Assembly (NCBI GenBank): GCA_002224055.1 | Contig: AZLU01000033.1 | Location: 176,160 to 240,159 of the forward strand | From: Pezizomycotina sp. ARF18 | Lineage: Eukaryota; Ascomycota | Length of the DNA stretch: 64,000 nt | Reading direction: 5' to 3' | In this document: in pieces, positions 36,401-60,293 of the stretch | How the letters are laid out: each line of letters opens with the position of its first letter | Numbering within the stretch: the stretch's first letter is position 1 | The notes under the pieces: generated by a model | What the model saw: the letters and a program-made list of their open reading frames with translations, nothing else | Database searches by the model: none | Told to the model about the DNA's origin: nothing | Position numbers and translations under genes: made by a program

Positions 36401-37581
36401 GGTAATTGGTGCACCTACTTTTACATTTCGGCCAAGTTTGCTTTTGTAGCGAAGCGCTAAAGCAGAAGAGAGGCCTATACAAAAGTTCAGGCGTTATCAG
36501 GTGATGGCAGGGACTTTTCAAGTGACAGCAGTCTGACAGATTCTAAAAAAAAGGTCACTTTTTCGAGCACCTGCAGCTATTTGGTACATTTATTCCCCAT
36601 TATTTCAACCCTTTTACGATGTCACGACAGCTTTTGTCTTAGATTTTGTACCATTCTGAGAAGCCCTGGTGGTGGGTGATATCAGCTTATACTATTAGTT
36701 CGAGTTCCGGCACAGAATTCTAGAATAAATGTTAATTAAGTATTAAGTATATATGTTTCAGTGCTATAGCTGTATACAGAATATATAAGCTGGATATTTC
36801 GAAAAAGAAATTCCTGTAATAATAAGCCCATCTCGTTCATATTCAAGATTTGCCCCCTTGATTATGAATTTGTCCCCTTATTTATAAATTTTGTCCTTGA
36901 TTTCAAAGCTCCACCAGCACTAGAAGTCGGACGGCTTTCGGGGGGTTTCGAATATTCTGGTTCATTATTATGGTTGTTTCTATCTCGAGCTAGCAGATAT
37001 GTGAGACTGGGGAAGAAAGAATAGGCGAAAATTGCCGTTGGTAGAGCCTCATGCAGAACGAAACTTCTGTACGAATGACCTTCTGTTTCGACCCATGGTG
37101 AAAAAAGGCTGACTGGAAGAGGGCCCGTGCAAACGAGAGGAATAGCGAAGGAGCTACTTAGCCACCGTGTATTTGAAAATTACATCGTGTATTATTCTTA
37201 TTATATATACTTGTGAAGTTAAAAAAATACTAATAGGAAGAAAAAGTTCTAATTATATTACAGTATTACCATTTCGTATGACAACGGACAACGGCGATCA
37301 TGGAAGACGCTTTGATGGCGAAGAGAGACGCTGGCAATGAAGTGCTTCTGGAGAACTTTCGAGTCTTTACTTCAGCACTACCCAATAAACAGTGACTGTA
37401 ATGGAGAGGTTATTACGTGATGATATGCTCTTGCTGTTCTCCTCTTTCCCCCTCCCAGCGCCTTCAGTCGGTGGGAAAAAAAATCTGACCTTTACTCCTT
37501 TAACCTAACACATATCGAAAACGCTTCAATGGATGGGCATTAATTTCATTTACTGGGAAACGGTCCCAGGTCGGCGGCGCT
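33442..37581. other. 4 kb gene-free region between ATG1 and CYP51
   Basis: No gene recognised on either strand. It contains A runs at about 34095-34115, 34933-34944 and 35389-35411, an AAAG repeat at 34943-34959, a CTA repeat near 35234-35251, and purine-rich stretches (36125-36190). Upstream of ATG1 (minus strand), so it should include its promoter. Confidence 0.45.
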
Positions 37582-39520
<1,939 letters not shown>

Positions 39521-40936
39521 TGTCGCAGGAATTTTTTGAAGGTTAAAAAGAACGTCGAAGGTGTACGCTTAGAAAAGCTCAATGTTGGAGATTTTGTGAA
39601 TGTTGGAGAAAAGGGATGGAAAGAGAGGAGAGAGAAAAGAGGAACTTAAAGGAACGGGGAGAGGAAGCTAGGTAAGAAAAAAAAAAAAAAAAAAAGTGGG
39701 AAGAATTGATGAACTGGCCTCTCTCCGTTCGGACCTGGATTATCTTCCTTTAAGCTCAATTAGCTTCTCACGATTGGATGGAGACATGAAAAGGGAAGAA
39801 GAAAAAAGAGGAATGCTGCTCTCCCTACTATTAATATAGAGGAATTGGACAAGCTACCCTTCTTTTTTTTACCTTCTCCTCCTCTACTCTTCTACCTCCT
39901 TAGGACCTTAGCTGCATGGGTACAGGGGAAATTTACTGGCGGCTTGCGAAGGGAAAAAAAAAATTCTGTTCTGGTTTGATAAATTGACTTACGGGGGAGA
40001 ATCGGCGTCCGGAAAGCGAAAAAAGGGTTGGCGGACCGCGTCGGGCGAGAAAAAAAAAAATTTAAATTATTATATTTTTTTGAATTGCAAGATAGACTTT
40101 TTCTTTTCCAGAACAACGCAAGATATTACTTAAGATTGCCAATTATCCGACAGAACTTGTCCAGAAAATCATATGATAACCAGCTCAGTAGCTCGTACGT
40201 TATATTTCTGAATGGTACCATGGTGATGCTAGGCTTGCAGAAAACGCGCCGTGGGGTTTCCTATAGCAAATATCAGTCGATCTACTGGCCTCTATCTATA
40301 TAGGGCTGTACTTACCCTGATAAGGCTATTTGCCTGACAGTGCACTCAAACACACAAGCTATTACAAGGGGAAATAGTAAGAATATGAACGGTATCGATG
40401 ACTGGCTTTGTCAAGTACCAGGTTATCAAACCCTTTCATAAACTAAAATTAAATTGGAATAAATGGGAAGGCGACTGAAAAAAAAAATGCCCCAAGCAGC
40501 AATATAGTGAGAATTTTCAACATAAAACAATAGAACCGTTTTTTTTTTTTTTTTGAAGCTAGCTCTCTTGCCGCCGATTTTTTCTCTCCATATGACATTT
40601 TAGTGGAATATATATGCAAATTACTACTCGTTCAACGCTTCAGATATCGGATCGTATATAATAAACAAACACGCAATAATAATAACAACATGATAATGAC
40701 GATGATAATGGCAACAACAACAATATGATATAATAATTATAAATATAAATTAAATATGAGAAAGTGACAATAAATAAAATACTCATAATACTTGAAAACG
40801 CAGAAAAGAATATGTGTACAAGAAAGAAAAAAGACTTTTCCTTTTATATAGTATTATCGAAGCCTGAAAATCAAGATAAACAAACGCAAACAATCATCGA
40901 CGGCGATTCTTTCGTTATTTGACGGCGGTACTAGTT
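39521..40936. other. intergenic upstream of CYP51
   Basis: No gene seen. An A tract lies at about 39678-39695 (T on the CYP51 sense strand), with further A/T runs near 40050-40080, 40479-40489 and 40540-40555. AT-rich repeats of TAATA type occur near 40660-40760. Confidence 0.45.
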
Positions 40937-43265
<2,329 letters not shown>

Positions 43266-44324
43266 GTCTTTTTTCTTATTTTTTTCTGTTTCTTTCTCTT
43301 GAGGTTTAATAATCTAGGTTAGTTTTTTTTACTACCCTCGAAACAGTAATTAAAGGTGCGATGCGAGAAGCAACAAGATATTGCCTAGATGGTTCGAATG
43401 CCCTGGAGATATATATCTAAAAAAAAAAAAAAAAGGTGACGGTGAAACAGTAAAGATTTGGGGGAGAAAATACGGCAAGTCCTTAATAATGTGTATTTTC
43501 AAACAAATTGCGCAAATAGAACAACCGCGAAGAGCTTATTGTAAAAAATTTTGGAGAAAGGAAAAGGGACGGCATAGGAGGATATTTTTGTCTTGCTGAA
43601 GATTACGATGCTTAACTGAAAAAATAATATTAACGATGAGAAAAAAAAAAGAAAAAAAGGAGAAGTTTGTTCTTGCTCCGTCCGGACTTGTTATTGTCTG
43701 GGTTTAGGAGGCAAGGACAGGAATAAGTTATAACTGGGACAATTGAGATGCGCCGGCAAAAAATAATTTAATAATAATAAATTTCCCCCAAGAATATCGC
43801 GACAGGAACTTTTCCTTCCTACTTCCACTACGCTTGTGTATCTAGAGCTAGACGGGTAATGTATACATAAAAAAAAAAATAAAAAAAAAAAAAGGTAGGC
43901 AAAAAAGGTGAGAGAGAGAGAGTACAGTTCCCACATCCTTTGTAGTAGAAGGCCGACGGTGCTGACTGGAACAGAATACGCCAATCTACCTATATACTTG
44001 GAATCTGCATCCTTATGGTATAGAATTCCAGAGGAGGGTAAAATAGAATAAAATAATATATAAAAGGAAAAGGAATGTCTCCTGGCTGACTTGGGTACTT
44101 ACTCGCTCACTTACTCACACCAAACAAAATTTCCAGACCCAGACCAGACAGGATAAAACACAAAGGATACTGGTTGTTGGCTATTTCTCAGTGAATAAGG
44201 AAAAGTTGCAAAGGGGGCAACGGGGATTTCGTGAAGTAAACCGTTGCCAGGTGAAATAAGATCGAGAAAAGGCGAGAAGGCTGCCACTTATTTTTACTAC
44301 TACTGGTAAAACTATATGAATGTA

Positions 44325-44325
44325 A

Positions 44326-44410
<85 letters not shown>

Positions 44411-44449
44411 TAGTGGTGGTGGTGGTGGTAGTAGTAGTGGTAGTGGTAG
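44325..44449. repeat. imperfect (TAG)n / (TGG)n microsatellite
   Basis: About 125 bp of TAG units, interrupted twice by a TATAG slip and passing into TGG and then TAG/TGG units. On the other strand it reads as CTA/CCA. Both strands are open in several frames only because of the repeat, so no protein is inferred. Confidence 0.95.
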
Positions 44450-44710
44450 GAAGAATGACGCGCCTTTTGATTTCGTTGAAGGTGGGATGAGCAGGACATA
44501 TAAACCACGCTTCGCACACAGCTAACACCACTACTGCTACCGTTTTTTAGGTGGGATGGCCCACTCGCAAGCCTTAACGCGCTGCAGTGTGAGTAACTCT
44601 CGGATTCCTTGGAACAGCAAGCAGACCCGGAAGAGTATTATTTAGCAGCAGTAGTAGTAGTTAGTATCCCTCACATCAAACCCAGAGGATCAAGTGAGGC
44701 TCTTTCCTGT

Positions 44711-44738
44711 CAGCTACGCATCAGCTACGCATCAGCTA
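44711..44738. repeat. 11-bp tandem repeat, about 2.6 copies
   Basis: CAGCTACGCAT is repeated twice in full and then partly (CAGCTAC). It lies in the intergenic space upstream of STT4. No function inferred. Confidence 0.85.
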
Positions 44739-45481
44739 CTTAGATAATAGGGACCTATACTTTGTTTCTGCCCCAGCAACCATCTAGCATCGCCACGGTT
44801 GGATGAGACAAGTACCCCGAAACGAAGGAACAGGCGGAGGTATTTCCCCCGACGAGACCTCCGAGGCTTGTTTTGCGGGTTTTTTTAGTGTTTGCCGACG
44901 ATAGGAGCAGTGTTGAATTTTGTGCCCAGTCCAGTATTTTTTTTGCCCGAAAATACCTAAGTGTGCTTTTTTATTATTATTACAAGTATTAGAAAGTATA
45001 TATAAAAAAAATATTATCACGCACGTCGCACGTCGTCATCTACTTTGTTCTCCTATTGTTTTCGTCGATGTCTGCAGCATTTTAGCGGCACCGAAACTAA
45101 TCCAAACAGCTCACTATTCCTATTATATAAGATATATAATCATTATATTGTATTACTATTGCGTCTTACTCGGAGGAAGGATATATAAGAAGTTCCACGT
45201 AGTACAGGAGGAGACGATACCTTTCTCTCCTTTCTCAGTTGATTCGGCAGAGACGTTGCCCTCCCGTGTCGACAACAATAACAACTCAACAACGTACAGG
45301 AAGCGACTCGAATGGACTTGTAAATAAAAGCTCTCACCCAACCTTTCTCATTCCAACCAGGCTATCCAATTTCCTTTCGAACAACGGATATGGCTTAGCT
45401 GGGTGTAAAAGTTTTTGTTCTTTTGTGACAGGCTTAAATTGCTCGACGAATCTAATTTCTCGTTGAAAAAACTCCCTAGAC

Positions 45482-51928
<6,447 letters not shown>

Positions 51929-52461
51929 GGGTTGCTCCAACCGGACAGAGCTTAGGATATCACATGTCCGGCCGTTCGTCCCAGTTGGATTTCCGGAACG
52001 GGACGAAACTATGACAATAAAATAATAATCCCATATTTATCCCGTCTTTCGGTCCTATACAAATAAATTGTACTCATTTTTTGTTTTTCTCTTCTTTATT
52101 TTGGGTTGCGCAGAGGTTAGTTTAGCTTTCTCTGCCATCGTGGTTCGTTCTTTTATTTCGAGGTCTTAGGTTTTTTTAAAACAATATTTTAGTAAGCCTA
52201 TAAACCTCATTTCTAGTTTAGATAGCAATATATAGATATATAGACCTGCCTCTTCTCCAGGAATACCGCTGCCTAGCCTTGACAATGAAGGGCGCACACA
52301 TACGTATTAGTTAATAATAATTTTCGATTAATGATATCTCAATATTCGACTGATCAAGAGTAAATACAAGCTCCCCAATCTATAAATATAAATAAATAAA
52401 TAACTACTATACAACTCGTGCGCACTAAATTTATGCGGCAAGAGGTCTTTCGTTTGAGGAG

Positions 52462-52483
52462 ATATATATATATATATATATAT
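52462..52483. repeat. (AT)n run
   Basis: Eleven AT units in the spacer after STT4. Confidence 0.9.
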
Positions 52484-53833
52484 GTGAAGTACATACCCCA
52501 CATCCGCCGTATCGGCACGATCTGGTCGAAAAAAAAATTTTTCTGGGTGCCTAAAAGCGCGACGCTTCTTAAAGTCTTTGCGAAAGGGCCAATGATAGGC
52601 TAATATCACATTTCCTGTCTACTGGCCTGCTTGGGTTCCGCCAAATGTCCTTCTGCAGGTGAAAATATTCATTAAGCGAACGGTCGAGACGAATACATGA
52701 CGAGAAATTCGCAGGTTTGTTCTCTTTGCATGTGTTAAGTCTCTTATACCGTAATGCCGTAGAATCAATTTCTCAACCTCTAGATATTTCTAAATTGAAA
52801 AAACTTTTCTGCCGAAATGAAATTCAAAAAAAAAAAAAATCCATACTTCATATATAAAACAATTTGAAATTCACCGTAATAATAAAACATGAAATATAGA
52901 AAATATGGAAAAGTGTTAGCTGGAACACCCTATAATATGATCAATTGTTGGATCACTAAGTTGCGTTGCTTTCTTCTCTTTGGTCTTTTAGCACCAGAGC
53001 CTATACAGCGTTTTGAGCATCAGCTGTACGCTTGCAGACATGCTTTTTTTTTTTTTTGCTACATGTTATTTCACCGTGGCACCAAGGATCCCTTACGGTA
53101 CCGAACAAGGAGAGCGATATAGTTATCCTTGTCTTCAAATAGGAACGCAATGTCGAGGGGTGGGAAGGCAAAGTTTTGTAGAGACTAGGTCTAAGCGGGC
53201 TTTTATGACTTCACCGGAAGTAAAGGGCTAGGACTGGTTCTCAATTTAAATGATCGAACCTTCAAAGATATAGAAACAAGAAAACAAAAAAAGACAGACG
53301 TGCTTGCTAAATTAAAAAAGAGTATCAGTAAAAATGAAACTAAACTAAGAAACAGAAAACGTATCGACTAGATGTGCCACAGACGACCTGGATCTAGCGT
53401 GAGTGCCCTTTATTTATTTATTTTTTTCCCAAATTTATCTTCAAATGGGTCTAAAAGGGAAGAACTGAGAATAGTCTACACCCCGTAACCTGATCAGATA
53501 TAAAGTCCATATCAACAAGGGGGCAAAAAAGACCGCCATCAATTCACACTTTCCCTCTCGTTTGGTGCATCCAACTCACAATATCAATATTTAGAAAACG
53601 AAAAATAAATAAATAGGTGTTTTTAAACTTTATGTTTAATATGCGAAAAGCAGTTTTTATTATAGGTCCATAAGGATGAACATAAGCCTTGAAGTCGATA
53701 TCCGCTGATTGAATGAAGTCTGTCTAGCGATTTATCAAAGGAAGTGGTTACTAAATGTTTCTTGTTCTAGTATGTAGCAGCTTTATTACTTTTGTAACAA
53801 AGAGAAGGCGGAAAGGGGGGAAAGGGGGGCGTG

Positions 53834-53834
<1 letters not shown>

Positions 53835-53865
<31 letters not shown>
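53835..53865. repeat. (GT)n microsatellite
   Basis: About 15 GT units preceded by a G-rich stretch. Intergenic. Confidence 0.95.
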
Positions 53866-53866
<1 letters not shown>

Positions 53867-54049
53867 TCCAGCTCCATTAAACGGTAGCTAAAGGATGAAA
53901 AATAGGAGTACTAAAAAACACGATATCGGTAGAGAAAAAGGGCTCATAAAAGATATATAGAATTATTCCGTAACCCACTCCGTGATAAAAAACTCCAAAG
54001 AATTTTTATTTTTTTTATAAAAAAAAAAAGAAATAGTTGTCTCCATCAC

Positions 54050-54502
54050 TTAAGCGGCGGCTTCTCCCTCCTTCGCAGGTGCAGCGGCTCCCTCGGCAGC
54101 AGCTTCCGGCTTGGCACCTTCAGCTGGTGCGCCTTCGGCCTTAGCAGCTCCCTCTCCCTCGTTCTCGGCCGCCTCGGAAGAAGTCCAGAGCGTAAGGTTG
54201 TCACGGAGCAGCTGCATGATCAGGGTGCTGTCACGGTAGCTCTCTTCGCTAAGAGAGTCGAGCTCGCAATGGCGTCATCGAAGGCCTGCTTAGCGAGGTG
54301 GCACGCGCGGTCTGGTGAGTTCAGGATTTCATAGTAGAAAACTGAAAAGTTGAGGGCCAGACCCAGGCGGATCGGGTGGGTTGGAGTCAGATCGGTTTGG
54401 GCAACATCGGTTGCTTGCTATTAGGAAAACAAAATATAGTTAGTGGTATTCAAGAATATGAAAAAATAATATAAAAATTAAACGATTAAACCGAAGCATA
54501 AA

Positions 54503-54538
<36 letters not shown>

Positions 54539-56469
54539 GGAGAAAGGCGAAAGAAGGGAACTGGAAAAATAACATGATCATGCCTATCGCGGAATTTTAT
54601 AGAGGCAGATAACATGTAATATATGAATGTATATAGAGATAGAGGAGAAAAGGCACTAGAAGTAAATGGAAAAGCAGTTGAAGCAAGAAGCTAAGGTATC
54701 ACGGGAAGAGCTTCAAAGGGGCGCACATGAAAAATGGCCACATTTGAAAGTAGAGGAGGGGGGAGACAAAAAGAGCAAGAGGGAAGAACGAAAGGAAGGG
54801 AGGTAAAAAGTCGATAGAGCAACTAGAGTGTTGCGGCGAAGAAGCTGAAAGTGCAAGCATAGAGAGAAACTTTACCTTGTAGGCCTCGTGGGCAGCATTG
54901 GCGGCCTCCTTGCGTTTCTCACCAGAGGCGAATTCGGCAAGGTAACGATGGTAATCTCCTTCCTGCGCTGGATGTCAGTATCCCAAAACTTGGAGCCTAA
55001 TAAGGAGACGGAGAAATGACAAGGTTGCGGAATACTCTAAAAGCTGGGGATATCAAACTCCTGCGATGAATAGAAACTCACATCTTGTGTAGAAAAACCT
55101 TCGATTCTCCAGACTCCGCTTTAGGGATGAGACTGTCGTCGAGGACGTTAAGGACATCCTGGCAGACCTTTTCGAGTTCGTCCTCGATCTTTTGGCGGTA
55201 TTCCTTGATTTGAGCGGTATGCTTATTGAACCTTTGCTCTCCTCCTTTTGCTCGATGGAGGAAATGATACGCCAAGAAGCGCGACGCGTTCCAACGACGT
55301 TTCTTGTAGGCGACGGACAGCAGGTTACGCTCATCCATAGATAATTCACCGGACATCTGCAGCTTTCGTGTAAGCGAGAAGCCTCCCAAAATGAATCTTT
55401 TTCATTGGTAAATCAAAAATAAATCAGGGATACTTTACATTTGCAACCTCCTAAATATTTCCGAATAAGAAAGGTTGGAAATTTAGTAAACTGCTCACGA
55501 CCAATGTTCAACGATGCCTCTCATGGCCGAAGAGGCGATTTCGGTGCTGCCGTGAGTAACGAACCTTCATGTAGTTGACCATTTCTGCAAAGCGCGTGGT
55601 TGTTAGCATGTAAGCACATTTATACCTATACTTTTTTCTTTCCCTTTGTTTTGATACACTTAGAGCATATCGCAGTACACCATATAAGATATAACCAATA
55701 TCACAAAATATTCATTGAAACAGTAATTTAAAGCAGCAGGTGGAGAACAACCATCGTAGCGTTCGGCCTGTTCGCATAGGCGAGCAAGAACGTTTTACTG
55801 CAGGATTTTCAAAAAAAAAATTTGTCAGCTTCAGATTGACAAACAACCTTATGCTGATAATAACGAGGCTCCCATAAAGTAGTCGAGCAGTGGCAGTTTA
55901 CTAACCTCTCGCGCTGCAAGGAGAATGAAACTGTTAGCAGAAGAACAAAATGCCTGAGAAGAGAAGACTTGAAAGAATAGGTTCCCAAGAGGGGGAGAAA
56001 AAAAAAGGGGTGACAATATAGGCAAGAGTTCAGGGCAAGAAGGTATTGGGGAACAAAGCTCAAGCTGATAGAAGCTTGAAGGGAGGAAAGGGGAGAGAAT
56101 TTTAAAGGGATATGGGCGCAAGGACAACACTTGAAGGGAAAAAAAAATGACGTCTTCATCACCGAGCTCGATGCAGGCTCTATAGATCACGTTGGAGGTT
56201 TATATACAGAGAAATGCTTGCGCGGAAAGAACCACGCGAGTAATCTATAGGAGCAAGGGGACAAGAGGTATTTCTAGAACATAGACAACAAGCTGCTGAG
56301 GAGGGAATCCAAGGAAAAGAAGGGGTGTTCTTGTGTTTGCATCGACGACCAAGCTCCCAGTTTTGAGGGACATGGAGAAGCGAGACCGAGCAGATTCATG
56401 ATATGAACAGACAACTGATAGTAAAAATAGGGATCAAACTCTTTCAGATTAGCTTACCTCATTCGACAT
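54050..56469 (-). CDS. 14-3-3 protein
   Basis: Phosphoserine/threonine-binding adaptor of the 14-3-3 (Bmh) family. The 5' half is split into tiny exons: 56469-56458 (MSNE), 55913-55906 (8 nt), 55797-55752, 55584-55565 and 55450-55439 (12 nt), then 55356-55082, 54962-54876 and 54417-54050. Joined, they read [91 protein letters not shown], and [20 protein letters not shown] with [10 protein letters not shown], a complete 14-3-3 with the phosphate-binding Arg and Tyr segments. The C-terminal tail is Ala/Glu/Gly-rich and ends EGEAAA. One base is missing near 55788, 54958 and 54265, each in a CC, GG or GGG run. Introns 1 (544 bp) and 7 (458 bp) are long; intron 7 holds 30 T on the sense strand. 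Confidence 0.95.
54505..54534. repeat. A30 tract in a 14-3-3 intron
   Basis: Thirty A on the plus strand, so T on the sense strand of the gene, within the last intron. Confidence 0.95.
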
Positions 56470-56704
56470 CGTGTAAGAATAAACTGGAGACGGTTGGAAT
56501 TATATATGTATTGTTCTTTGTGATTTCGTGTTGGGGTTTTTTTAAAAGGTAGACTTAATCTTGGTTGTCTTTTTTTTAAGAGTGAAGGGGGGGGGGGGGA
56601 ATTAAGGGAGGAAAAAAAAAAAAAAAAAAAAAGAGGGAAATTTTTTTTGGGGGAAGAAGGAGGGAAGAGATGGCGATATGGATCTTTTTATTTTGTGCGT
56701 GGAA

Positions 56705-56708
<4 letters not shown>

Positions 56709-56744
<36 letters not shown>
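56709..56744. repeat. (GT)n microsatellite
   Basis: About 18 GT units in the region upstream of the 14-3-3 gene. Confidence 0.95.
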
Positions 56745-56746
<2 letters not shown>

Positions 56747-59625
56747 TAAGAAGGGGAAAAGAAAAGAAAAAAAGAGAAAATAATTTTTTCTTCTCTCCAC
56801 TAGCAGCTTAAGTAGCAGTATAAATTGTATTTATTTACTTGGTATTTTATTTTTTTATTTATTTTTAAAATATTATTTTTTTTACTGCTGATGCTGCTGT
56901 TGCTATAGCCTACTGCTATAGCCTACTACTATTGATAATTTCAAAAAGAGAACAACAATAAGGGAGAGGGAAGAGAAGGCGGACACCAATGAAGTAATTT
57001 CTACTAGACTCAATTTAAGTAATAAGGTATTTCTGTTTATTTACTACTACTTTCTTATACCGCGGGCGTTTATCTGCAAGAACGTCCGCACGCACATACA
57101 GAGGAAGGAGAGCATAGGTTCATATAACTAATACTATACGCCTTGATTGATATCTAGTTTCATACATTTTTAATACCAATTATTTCGCTCATAAATATTT
57201 GAGGCTGTCCCTTCATCCTATTACATACTTCTAGTCAAGGTAAAATACCTCTTGACGTCTTGGGGAGATATACACCGCGCGAAACATAAACCTTATCTGC
57301 CTCTCGGAAGCCAGGACGGAGAAACCAATAGCTTTCCTCTCGAATCTCAAGAAGACCGAAATAAGATTACTCACCGCAGCACCGCTTGCGGAGCCATGCT
57401 CTCCCTATTGAGTAACTGCTGCGTTCTACCTCCTAGCAGCCTTCTTTGAACCTTCTGCGTCAGGATTTCAATACCAATACAACTATGTACGACGGCGAAG
57501 CTCTCTACCCTCAAATCGGTAGCTCTTCTATGTCTCACACTCCTCAATAATCAAGCCTCACAGAGACAGGAGAGCAAACGCATTTCCACCCTCTTACAAG
57601 AGCAATACTGAGCTGTCTCTCTCTCCCTCTCTATATTCAAAGCCCTCCTTTTTTCTTTTTCGTCCTCCTATGAGAACGGTAGGAAAGACCATTCACAGTG
57701 ACGATAATATGAAGCACAGAAGAGGTGAAAAACGTCGGACGACTGCGCAAAGACAGCTATTGTTTACTTGGCTTCAGAGAGAAAAAAAAAGGGCGTGTGT
57801 ACATGATACCTCCGTGGCCATGCATTATGTCTAGTCCACTCTGGTATCGGATACCTTGTTCCGTCGTTTACCCATCCCAAAAGAACCCAAAAGAATCTAC
57901 CCCACTTTGCCAAAAAGCAGCCCACTCTCGCCCTTTTTTTCTCTTCCTCCCAGAAATAAAGGAGAGGAGCAAAAAAGACAAGTGGCACACCCAAGGGTTC
58001 AAGATAGAAGAAAAAAAAACCAAACCACGATAGAGATTACATCGTAAAATAGGGACAGACACTTTCGTCTATCATAGTGAGATTGAAATTTTTTTTTTCC
58101 TCTCTTTCCTTTATTCCGACCTTTGCGGTCCAATAGTCCAATAAAATTTTGCTCAAAGGTCAGCAACATAGGGAACGCGATGAAGGCTTCAGAGCTCCAT
58201 TTTCACAGCCTTCTGAAGCTCAAGAGCCAAGACAAATTACTTGAGAAGAGCTGTTTCAACTCCTATAAGAAAAAAAAATTTTTTACCCCCTTTACTTCCT
58301 GAGGTGGGGAAAAACGGAGGCTCAAGCTCCAAGCGCTTAGCTCTGCCTATCGATAAAGGCTGTTTGGATAGATAAGAAGCAGTTCGCCTGACCTGCTGGC
58401 TAGAACATTGCGAGCTTTCCTACTACTATAAAAAACAAAAATTCAACGACAATGTTTTGTTTCTTGACGAGCTTGAAGCTTTTGTTTTTCAGCCAATGAT
58501 ACTTCCGATTTTTTTTTACCTCGATTTACCTTTTTATCAGTCTAGAAGCTTCTTCCTAAAGATCAGGTGCCTCGCCTTTTTTTTTTTCTTAGTGGTGTAT
58601 GACGCAATGGTGTTGTCGTGACGTCTATCCGTTTCGATTCGAATTTAAATTTATCTTGCTCATTTTTTTTGTACACATTTAATGATATGATATCTAGACA
58701 TGATTCCAAACATCCCTGGAAAAGAACTACTCCCAAAGAGAAGAGGGGGGGGAAGCTTGAAGAGTTTGCCTCCCACCCTTCTCAGCTGCATATAAAGCCA
58801 CAGACGACTTTGGGTGCTTGAGGATATATGCCTTTCCTGCTATTAGGCGATAAGGCTGCCAATAGGCTCTAAAATCGAATGTGAGATCGAAGGGACGCAT
58901 TGTATGCAGCAACCCACTTATCGAATTTCGAAGATTCCAAGACTGCGTAACCATAATAATGTAATCTATATAAATGAAAATAAATTCAGAGCCATATACT
59001 TCTTATATACAATTCTCGTTTGCCACTTTCAGGAGAACGTCTTGTCGAGAAGCAAGGTAAAAAAAAAGTGATGAACAAGAAAAGCATTAAGATCAGTGTC
59101 GCAAAAAGCTTCCTTTGAAAGAATGGAAAAATCAGTTGAAGCAATTAAAACCATAAGAGACCATTAAACTACGTAAGTTTAGTAGAGCGACAAAATTAGG
59201 AAAGCTCAAGATGCGAACATGCAACAACAGCACTAAAGATACTAGTAATACAAAGCGACATGGCGGAAAAAAACACAGGCGACACCAAACGTACACAAAA
59301 CCAGAGCACTATACCAAAGGGAAAAAAGAATTCTTAAAAAAAGAGAGAATAATCAAGAGAACGTTAATGAGCGAGTGTACAATATATGGAGTAGTAAACA
59401 CAATCTGTCTTGTTCGGGACGCATGTTCATGCTCGATAGATAACTAATAGAATTGAATATATAGTAAAGTACTTCACTCATGAAGGTGAATCGCATTTAG
59501 GAAGGGAGAACCAAAAAATCTGGAGGGAGAAAAGGATGAAAAAACCGGATGGACGTAATAAAGGAAGAATGATGCAGGCTAGAGGAAGGCTGACGAAACG
59601 AGCAAGATATACTGAAATTACCTTA

Positions 59626-60057
59626 TTACCGGTTAAATGAGGAATAAAAATTGATATTCAGTTGCCAAAACGCTTTATTCTGTTGTGCTTGCTTTCTTTG
59701 CTTGTTAAAAGCTTCAATCTTGCTATAACCAGATAAAACTAGGCTGAATATCCTATTTTCATGAGTATCCTGCAAGTTCTGCGCATGATACCCGACGGTG
59801 TTTCGTTTCTTTATAAAGGTCTCATTGTAACGATTGCTTCCGTATTCTGCTGTCTTCGAGAACCAAAATTCCATATCTGTGAGATAGGTGACGCGAATGG
59901 AGGATATTGAAAAAAAATTCCATTGGAACAGCTTCAATGAGCAGATAACAGCTGATAAGATGGTCGTCTCCGAATTTTTGGTTAAACTGATTTCGCTTCG
60001 CCATAGAGTTTCCGTGGACAAGTAGTTTTCCAACACCAGGGTCAAAAGACGATGCAA
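59626..60057 (-). CDS. doubtful orphan ORF, 143 codons
   Basis: An open frame of 143 codons starting MHRLLTLVLENYL and ending INFYSSFNR. The composition is not low-complexity, and no domain, signal peptide or membrane segment is evident. Real genes in this window are mostly broken, so an intact frame of this size in AT-rich DNA could be chance. It has no neighbour that hints at a function. Confidence 0.15.
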   Translation of the reverse strand: MHRLLTLVLENYLSTETLWRSEISLTKNSETTILSAVICSLKLFQWNFFSISSIRVTYLTDMEFWFSKTAEYGSNRYNETFIKKRNTVGYHAQNLQDTHENRIFSLVLSGYSKIEAFNKQRKQAQQNKAFWQLNINFYSSFNR

Positions 60058-60249
60058 ATGTTATGAAATAATACAAAAAGATATCCACCAACACCGGCAG
60101 CCGTTAAATGTAGCAAGAACGAGTAGAAAACCAGACCAGACCAAACGAAATAAACACAAAGTGATGGGAAATGCAAACGGCTTAAGTAACTACTACTTCG
60201 AGGGAATCGATTTTGTTTGATCCTCCACTTCTCGTTATTCTTCATTCTA

Positions 60250-60291
<42 letters not shown>
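60250..60291. repeat. T27-A15 homopolymer palindrome
   Basis: Twenty-seven T followed directly by fifteen A. It can fold on itself in either strand. A similar T27-G-A14 element is at 24018-24059. Confidence 0.95.

Positions 60292-60293
<2 letters not shown>

Larger units (their letters stand above)
43266..45481. other. 2.2 kb intergenic, kinase/STT4 divergent promoters
   Basis: No gene recognised. It holds an imperfect TAG trinucleotide array (44325-44449), an 11-bp tandem repeat (44711-44738), A runs near 43421-43434 and 43869-43893, and AT-rich spacer. The start of STT4 is not fixed, so the right edge may contain its first exon. Confidence 0.45.
51929..54049. other. 2.1 kb intergenic, convergent STT4 and 14-3-3 ends
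   Basis: No gene recognised. Contains an (AT)n run at 52462-52483, an A run near 52827-52839, and a (GT)n microsatellite at 53835-53865. AT-rich. Probably long 3' untranslated regions plus spacer. Confidence 0.45.

Noticed and set aside
44181-44531. ORFs of 109-116 codons on the minus strand rich in Leu, Thr or Tyr
   Set aside because: Created entirely by the TAG/CTA trinucleotide repeat.
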